Translations under genes and position numbers: made by a program
The notes under the pieces: model-generated
Databases searched by the model: none
Told to the model about the DNA's origin: nothing
What the model saw: the letters and a program-made list of their open reading frames with translations, nothing else
Assembly: GCA_030770425.1 (NCBI GenBank)
Contig: JASJFT010000069.1
Span: 144,332 to 208,331 of the forward strand
Direction of reading: 5' to 3'
Length of the DNA: 64,000 bases
From: Darksidea phi
Lineage: Eukaryota > Ascomycota > Dothideomycetes > Pleosporales > Lentitheciaceae
In this document: positions 56,652 through 64,000 of the stretch, in pieces
Layout of the letters: each line of letters starts with the position of its first letter
Position numbering within the stretch: position 1 is the stretch's first letter

Positions 56652-57299
56652 AATTAATTAATACCGACCCGGATCTGACGAAACGCTGTCTCGGTGGGAG
56701 ATTGTTGATGGGTAATTATGTGGCACGATTAAGGAGGTGGGAACGAGATCTAATCGGGTTAGCGGGGTGTGTGGGCAGTCCCTTTCCAGCCATGGCGGCG
56801 GTGACTCGTTGTGCCCGCATCGCCATCTCATCCAACTTCTTGCATCCCTACTAGCGTCGCTTCATTTGAATTTCGGGTCTCAATAAATCTTCATCGTTTC
56901 CCTATACGAGGGTTCGTGACCATGACAGATACGAATTAACCTCGCTATTCGTTTTCGCTGCACAGCCACAGCAGAGCCGAGGTCGTTGCCTAAACGGCTG
57001 GATCTACTTCCATACACCGCATACTGGCGTGGACGGGATAACGATCACGCTCCGCGTACCCGAGAATACACTGAGACTGCTCGGCTTATCGCATGCAAGA
57101 AAGAGTGGTGAAGCCAATGTAGGACAAGTGAAGACGAATAGCTGGAACGTTCTTGCCCGTCTCGACTTTGCCAGGAGCCATCCCAGTAACGGAACGGACT
57201 AGATGTCGACGAAAGTCTCTGTTTGCAATGCCGGAAGATCGATTTTAATGCCGTCTTCAATCTCAGGAGCGCGCATTCAGATGGCGGGCATCTACAACT
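56652..57299. other. intergenic, no gene seen
   Basis: Upstream of thymidylate kinase. Contains its promoter and no supported coding segment. Confidence 0.45.
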
Positions 57300-58395
57300 G
57301 CGCAACTAGCAACCTTGTGTGCACTCGGCCCGCACGACAATGTTAGCTTGCCCAGAATACCACAAAGCAAGAAGTACTTGGCGCTTTTCGACTCGCAAGG
57401 AAAAGCGTTTGTTTTCATTCCGGCAGCAGGTCTCCAGCAGTCTTGAGAAACATCAATATGGTCCACGTGACGGTGGACTTTCCGGGAAGCTCTATTGCCT
57501 AGAAGAGGCATATTGTTACCGACAGGGAACTCGACCTGGGTTGCCGTGTCTCGTGTCAACGCGAGAGCATCTCCCAGTCTACTTTCTATTCGGCTCCCAT
57601 TCTAGGGACCCTTGAGAAGCATCGTTTCCACTATTCTAGAACAAGAGTTGGGGTAGAGTACGGATGATCGATTCAAGTTTCTGATTATGCGTAACACTAT
57701 CAGAAGCGCCAGCTTACCTTCGATGCCGATACGCTCCCTACATTCAAAGGCATCTTATCCATCGCGTCAAATCTGTCTTATTATGAAGTGGTAGTATTCC
57801 GTTTCCATGACTCCCACCTCCGCTCGTCGGCGAATTGGAAAAGAATCAGTTTTGCACACGGTCTTCTCTGGAAAATCGAACGACATACTGTTTACGGCGA
57901 CAACCTCCGCTCCGCGGTACCTTAATGGTGCTGGATTGCTAGAAGATTCGCGCTACCGCGATTCCTAGCACTTGATCCGGATTACACGACAGCAATGAGT
58001 CCAAATGGGCTCGCTTGTGTCGGTGCGCCTATCTATGCCGACGTACACCTAGCGGAAATATATGTGGTTCACGGTGATGGATCTCCTATCAAGGTTGGCG
58101 ACTATCTCGAGAAATGTCAAACCGAGAGGATCGTCCCAGAGCTGCCGCCATACCTGGCTATTAGCTCACTTCTTGCTCCTTTTAGTTGGAACACATCACA
58201 GAGAGAATTGTCATCCTACTACTCGGAAGCTACTACCCAGAGAGTGAGAAGCAGGGATGGCACTGGCTTGTTGTAGAACATGTAGAGGACGGCACCTACA
58301 GACGCATCGGCCTAATCACAGTGCATCCGGTTAACCGCGTGGCAGACATGCTAGGCTCTAATAAGGATAAGACGACAAAGATACGTTTGGGATGA
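57300..58395 (+). pseudogene. possible decayed HET-protein C-terminal region
   Basis: Protein-like blocks occur in changing frames. One is FAHGLLWKIERHTVYG, followed by a frame with a stop and WCWIARRF, reminiscent of the RGLLW and APSWSWAS region that follows HET domains. Then comes ADVHLAEIYVVHGDGSPIKV near 58040. In a shifted frame from about 58186 there is GWHWLVVEHVEDGTYRRIGL, ending at 58395, reminiscent of HET C-terminal tails. At least one stop and one frame change are required. The resemblance is weak and comes from memory of the family only. Confidence 0.33.
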
Positions 58396-58977
58396 TTCGA
58401 GTCATGCAACGGCCTTCCTATACCCGAAATCCTCAACATGATTTGCTAAGTAGTCAGCTGATTCTTCATCCCAAAATGCGATGAAGTCTGTTTTGAGGCA
58501 TATGCCTTGCAAAACTCCATCACAAATCACAAAATAGCGCAACTTCTAGTTTGTACTATACCTGCCAAATCCTCCGTGGATATGCTTTACCAGTATTGTG
58601 CCGTTATCTTAGCAGGCTTGGGTCATGCAGCACGCCATAGCTGCGCCCTGCGCTCTAAGTGGTGGTGTGGTCGCATTGCAATACGACTGGTTGACAAGCG
58701 AGGGCGATGTAAGACGCGGCCCAGGGCGAGGAGGACCTCAACCTTGCCGTCGCCCCGCTGGGCTGTATGCGGCTCTTGTTCGAATTGCCTTCTTTTCCTG
58801 AGACAGTCCTCGGTTTCCATATGATGTTTTTATACTCTGATGCCCTCTCGTCGCCTCAACTCCGCCGCCAATCGAATATTATTTTAGTTCGCCTGTTGTC
58901 CTCAAAAGATCAACCACACGTACACCACACGACTCAGTATCGGCCTACGTAGCTTCTCTCGCTTCTACATCAAGAAG
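58396..58977. other. intergenic upstream of the large kinase gene
   Basis: No supported gene. Presumably the promoter of the gene starting at 58978. Confidence 0.4.
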
Positions 58978-60426
58978 ATGAACCACGGTATCGTTACCGA
59001 AAATGCCCCACTCCATCGCGATGGAAACTCCGCAAACCCCGGGGATTGTCCCATGATGGACACCTCGTCCAATATCGTTAGTATACAACATCGAACAATT
59101 GTGAGCGATGAACTCACGTAGCTAGTACTTCTCCTCCGATGCCTCTAGCTCGCTGTTCTTCCGCTCACTGCCAGATTCTGGAGTCTGCGACGTCGGGCTC
59201 TCCGCCGCAGCTGAAGAACTTCAAGAGTGGCAGAACCTAATTCTGCGGGTATGGTACGCCAACAACCGACGCAAGGCGACCGAAACAGATATTGTTCTCT
59301 TTAGCGACATATTGAAAGCGTCTGAGGACCGGATCAGGGCGCGCCTTTACCAACTCTTCAATCGTGACGAAGAGCGACACGGTTCCGATCGTAATGAGGT
59401 CAGCTATAGCGCTGTGAACTTCAACGACTATCCTAGTGGTTTGCCAGCACGCCCAGATCTGCAGATCCGCTTTGGCAGGGCTGATGAGGCTACCGAACAA
59501 CCCCGTAAAGACCTCGAGGCTCAGAAACAGCTCGATGGCCATGAAAGTCGTGCTCCGAGGTTTCCAGGTACTTCCGTACCCCAAGTCCAAACTCAGCTGG
59601 ATCTGAGTTTTGCGTCCGGATTCCATAGTCGAAAGGTAGATGAAAACCTTTCGGGTGCGTTTGCTTTTGCATTTGGTACTGTGAACGGGGTGCCCAACGA
59701 CAATGCCAAACGCTATGGCTATACTGGTACTCTGGAGACTTCCCTTGGATACACAACACCGCAGTCTATCTTGCCAAGTGGTCCACCAGTCAATAGGGAA
59801 GATGCGCAAGATTTACAGGCGAGCGACGCTTCTGAACCGCGCAATGTTACCACCAACGGTTACGAAACACATTACCCGCGCAGTACAATTGCGCCATGCA
59901 TAACTTTATCCCCGCCTGTAGTTCGGGCTGTAATGACTTCCAGCTTACGCGCCGCTATCATGAAGCTTTTTCAAACCCGCAGGATGAAAGGATGCAAGCC
60001 CATCCGTAGCCACGAGGTGCAAGCAGGAATCTACGAATGCACACTCAAATGTCGAAGACGTTTTAAGACAGCATGCGACTTGTTTCGACATGAATCCACT
60101 ATCTTTCCCCAGGAGTTCTGGTTCTGTACCCGTTGTGGGGACCTCGACAACGCATCTGAACGGTGTCTATTTACCAGAGAGGACAAGTTCCGTCAGCACA
60201 ACAAGGCTGTTCATGCGGACCTTGGACCAGTGACGGAGTACAAGGTACCCAGCGTGCCACAAGCCTTTCCCGAAAGATGCGGTCTCTGTATGCACCACCG
60301 CCACCACAGTTGGAAGGATCGGTGTAAGCATATAATATGGCATTACAAGAAAGGGGACATGATAAGGAAATATCTCAATGACCCTGCGGGCGCTTATGAT
60401 GTCGACGCTGAAGGACACGACGATGA

Positions 60427-60466
<40 letters not shown>

Positions 60467-63400
60467 AACAACAACAACAACGGACCCCATGGCCATGGCA
60501 GCGACCCAGCTGAGGGCAACGGTGATTCCGATACTATTCACAAGGACTCATCACCTCCTGGACCTCCTAGACCTGATAAAAAGGATGGTTCAGATGCCCA
60601 AGATCCAAAAAACGACGTAAACGAGTTTTCCGATCTCATCAACTGGATTTCTCCATCTTTCAGGCACTCCAGAATAAAGGTTACTCTGGAAAGCGTCCCA
60701 GGGCGAGGTGAAGCGCATCATGAGCAATGCGCATCGTCAAGCCTTTGGATCCAGTGGAAAGAGAGAGTGAACCAAAAAGGCGGAACTGCCTCGGTATTCA
60801 AAGTTACGACTTCATCAGTACAGGGCGATCATACTGACGCAGAATCTCAACTACGCGTCGTCAAGCAGTACCAGAACATCAATCGCCGCTTATACGAGAA
60901 AGAGAAGAAGGCATTTTTGATCTTGAACGAGAAGCAAGAGCAGCATCCGAACATCATCAAATACTTCGGATCATTCATCCACCACGACTCGATCGGGGCC
61001 CTTACCTATAATCTTGTGCTGGAAAATGCACAGTGTGATCTTGTAGAGTACTTCGCGGACACCGCGCCCCCGACGACACCTTGTGAGATCAGTTGGTATT
61101 GGAGACAGATGATGGGGCTGGCTGAAGGGTTGCAGACCATACATCAACAAGATAGGCATTTTGGTTGGCATGCAGATGTGAAACCAGACAATGTCCTTTA
61201 CGCTGGCGGCGCCTTCAAACTCGCCGATTTTGGGCTTTCTAAGTTCGTAGAACGGAATCACAACACCGTGGTTGAAGAGGTTATGGATGGCGGCACCGCG
61301 ATGTACAGTAAGCGGAGCTGTTTGGGTGTCGATGGTCATGTCAGCCTACTAACACCTCTAGGTGCACCGGAGCTATATCCTCTTTCGGCGCGATCTACTT
61401 CAAGCGCGGTGGGTCGAGCAATCGATATATGGTCGATCGGATGTTTGTTTCTCGAAGTTGCCACATGGGTAGTAGGCGGCTTCAAAGGCCTCCGAGAATT
61501 CGAAGCATGCCGCAAGCGAGCATCGACCATCACTGGCGACAACAAACGGGCATTATTCCATGACGGCAAGCAAGTTCTTCCGCAAGTCAAAGCCTGGCAT
61601 GAGCACATGCGAAGCCTTGTCCGTAACGATGATCCCACCACAGGCAAGGTTCTGGACCTCATAGACGATCATTTGTTGCAAGGTAATCCATCGCTTCGGT
61701 ACAGTTCGAAGCAGCTACATGAGCATCTTGAACGCATTTTACTAGATGTAGAGACGAACAAGCAACACGCAAATGAACGGATTGGTATCCAGGCTACAGC
61801 CGACAAGATGGAGATGAATGATGCGCCAACAAATGGAGCTTCGCGAGACGATCTGATACCTAGGCGAGGGGCATCTGAAATCTTAGCGCCCTGTTCAGAT
61901 GGGCAGCTTTTGCGGGAAAATGCCGAAGGGCAAGAACTCATTCACCCGACTGAGACGAATCCGACAGGCCAGAATTATGTCAGTATATGCTTCTGGTGAG
62001 GCTTGTTTGCGCTAACAGTGTCAGCCTATCTCCATGGATGGTGCGGTACCGGAACCAACGATCAGAGAACTCCGGCCTCACATGCCATATTTAGGCCGCC
62101 TTGCGAAGCGTCCGCTCGAGTGTACAAATTTTGGAAGAAACTTAAACTCCAGGTATGACTTGGAGAGACATGAAGCTGACCATCATGACGACTCTGATCT
62201 TCCCTTCGGTGATTACCCTCGGGCTTATTCCCTGTCTTCGAGCCATGACTTCTGCCTTTATCCCGAAAGTGAGATGGGCATATATGCTACAGAGCCAAGT
62301 CAGCCGAGCAACCTCGGCCCACCTAGCAATTCTTCTTGGTTTCCGCAAAGAGCGTACCCCACGATGTACGATGGGAACAGCATAGGGTCACTCGATTCGG
62401 GTTACGCCTATTTCGGATCGGCGCCTATGATGCCATATGGCGTCGTCGAAGAAGGCACTCCAACCTATCAGTCCTTCTCGGGTCCCTATGTCGATCCTAC
62501 TATCATCTCGCCATGTTCACCTCAAAGTGAACCGTGGACATACCCGATGCGTTCACCCACAAGCGTCTCTAGATCGTGGACATACCCGGGGCATTCAACC
62601 TCCATCTCTTCTACTTTTGGATCCCCGCCACTGCACCCATTCAGGCGCTCCCCGTGTCTATCATCGAGCTATCCGTCGGACAATTCACCACCAGAGAGGA
62701 AGCGAAGTCGGCGCCGCGAATCGCATAATCTCGTCGAGCGTCGTCGTCGAGACAACATCAATGAGCGCATTGCGGATCTTGCGAAACTTGTTCCGCAACA
62801 TCGTTGTGGAAATGAAAGGATAAAATTCCCGAACAACTCTTTGACGGACGAGCGCAGTCTTTCGAAAGATGCTTGCGAGACTTGTGATGCATTCCCCCCC
62901 GAGTACCGGAGACGGCAAAAACTCATGCGTCATTTGAAAACAATCGATGTTTTCCTTCGTCTCCATGAAACCTCTCCGCTCTCATCTTCGAAGGAAAAGC
63001 TGTCAGGCACAACGTTGAAGTCTGAGGTTCACGTTGCCTGCCAACGTTACTTGTCCGTCTCACAAGAGGACGTTGATATGTTCGACGACTCGTCTACCAT
63101 AGCTTCACGCATATCGACCCCCAGCACTGGAGCTATAAAAATGCCGTTAGAAAAGCGTCTTAGCTTATTCATGGACCAATACATCTCCGGACGTCAGGAA
63201 AGAAAGACAATGGCATATGTGTTTACGGACGGGAATTGGGAGCATGACAGACGTACCTCTGTCGAAAAGTTGATGGTGCAGTTTTGGAGTTCACGGCACC
63301 GAAGAACAGACAGGAACAATCTTGCCATTAACTTCGTCAGGACGGGAAATAGCGCCGAGGGTCACAGGAGATTAGAGCGACTCGCAAAGAAATATCCGTG

Positions 63401-63940
63401 AGTTTAATAATGTTGTTTCTAATGGCAAGGCGACTAATTTGACCTAGATTCATCTTCCTCGACAGCTCTGGGTCAAGTCCAGCAGAAATCTTCTCCTCAT
63501 TGAAGTGTCTGCCTCACGGAGACCCTTCGTCTCAGGCTTGCCAGCATGATGGCACGCTCTTCGATCTCCCTTCGCAGGCTAACAACGATGAAACCAACGC
63601 TTCCGAATTGGATGACTGGTGCTGCATTGTTTCATACGATCTCTGGAAGCATCGACTTTGTTGGCACACTCCTTCGTACAACGGCGAATCACCAGAATGT
63701 GGGCCTCAGGGCTATGAAGCCCGAGTACATCTTCTACCGCACACTACTCGAGGGTCACAGGTTCCCTACCGGCACATGCCATCGTTCACGTACCGTCGAC
63801 CCCAACCCTTGAGAGATTTCGTCCTTCTCTTCCCGCTATCCTCCGGGTCTAGTACGCCACCCCCCGATTATGTTAGTCGTCCTCATAGAAGGGCGAAGGG
63901 AACGGCCTGTAACAGGAGCTTGAGCCACTACCCGGCGTGA
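58978..63940 (+). CDS. large multi-domain protein: zinc-finger, kinase, bHLH-like and vWA-like segments (about 1587 aa)
   Basis: Exons 58978-59076, 59126-61307, 61362-61978, 62025-63397 and 63448-63940; the last exon is uncertain. Order of segments: an N-terminal helical stretch with EWQNLILRVWYANNRRKA (residues about 75-92, faintly homeobox-like); C2H2-like fingers (YECTLKCRRRFKTACDLFRH; FCTRCGDLDNASERC with later His) near 336-395; an Asp-run then Asn-run; then a protein kinase domain. The kinase has Lys in LRVVKQYQ near 612, HPNIIKYFGSF, HADVKPDNVLY near 714 with HAD replacing HRD, LADFGLSKF near 734, and SAPELYP after removal of the in-frame 54-nt intron 61308-61361. After intron 61979-62024 come a degenerate C2H2 (ECTNFGRNLNSRYDLERHEA), a bHLH-type basic region (ESHNLVERRRRDNINERIAD) near 1197, and a vWA-like strand block (MAYVFTDGNWEHD, then FIFLDSS). 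Cytoplasmic or nuclear. No known pathway. The two halves could be separate genes if intron 61979-62024 is wrong. Confidence 0.62.
60421..60482. repeat. GAC/AAC trinucleotide repeat inside the kinase gene
   Basis: A GAC/GAT run followed by five AAC codons, encoding about 16 Asp then 5 Asn between the zinc fingers and the kinase domain. It is likely length-polymorphic and acts as a disordered linker. Confidence 0.9.
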
Positions 63941-64000
63941 CGTCACGTTGGCTCCTGGGCTGGCTGTGTTTTTCGTGATTCTAATCACCTCATTGTGTTT
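63941..64000. other. right edge of window
   Basis: Sixty bases downstream of the last frame; nothing further can be said. Confidence 0.4.

Noticed and set aside
60167..60541. Minus-strand frame with a poly-Val run
   Set aside because: Complement of the Asp-encoding GAC repeat inside the kinase gene.

Overview
The window looks like genomic DNA of a filamentous ascomycete (Pezizomycotina; a Dothideomycete is my guess and is not proven). The evidence is genes split by many 47-160 nt introns with CTAAC-type branch sites, Zn2Cys6, HET, Clr5, rhodopsin-domain and DUF3405 families, and AT-rich repeat blocks between gene-dense stretches. Gene models were built by hand from frame continuity, splice signals and family similarity. 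Every spliced CDS given with an exon list has a total length divisible by three.

Layout. 0.4-2.9 kb: Zn2Cys6 regulator. 2.9-8.1 kb: gene-poor, with one probable 77-aa gene and one possible relic. 8.1-11.6 kb: Clr5-ankyrin protein. 12.4-13.9 kb: two gene relics fused end to end (glucosidase II beta subunit, then the C-terminus of a HET protein). 14.1-17.1 kb: a near-identical 220 bp inverted-repeat pair enclosing a tRNA-Lys gene and a dispersed repeat. 17.8-34.1 kb: accessory metabolic island with four cytochrome P450s, a rhodopsin-domain membrane protein, an Erg26-like dehydrogenase and a secreted FAD-linked oxidase, interrupted by a small inverted-repeat transposon cluster. 34.1-35.7 kb: repeat block holding second copies of the repeats seen at 14.4-17.1 kb. 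35.9-38.6 kb: secreted SRPBCC protein and a beta-galactosidase relic. 39-56.7 kb: dense block, mostly conserved housekeeping genes: DUF3405 glycosyltransferase-like protein, Shp1/p47 UBX protein, Mim1, Oxa1, KDM5-type histone demethylase, Slx1 and thymidylate kinase. 57.3-64 kb: a weak HET-like relic and a very large kinase/zinc-finger/bHLH/vWA-like protein.

How the parts relate. The right-hand block supplies core functions: Cdc48 cofactor, mitochondrial outer and inner membrane biogenesis, H3K4 demethylation, Holliday-junction resolution and dTTP synthesis. The left half is accessory. The P450 island carries oxidative tailoring enzymes but no visible backbone synthase, so it may modify a sterol or terpenoid made elsewhere, or be a fragment of a larger cluster. 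Clr5, HET and kinase/vWA-like proteins are typical of fungal accessory and allorecognition-associated repertoires. The most notable observations are the repeat pairs bracketing the P450 island, a P450 that appears to need two GC-AG introns and a 6-nt microexon, the chimeric relic junction, and the multi-domain kinase gene.
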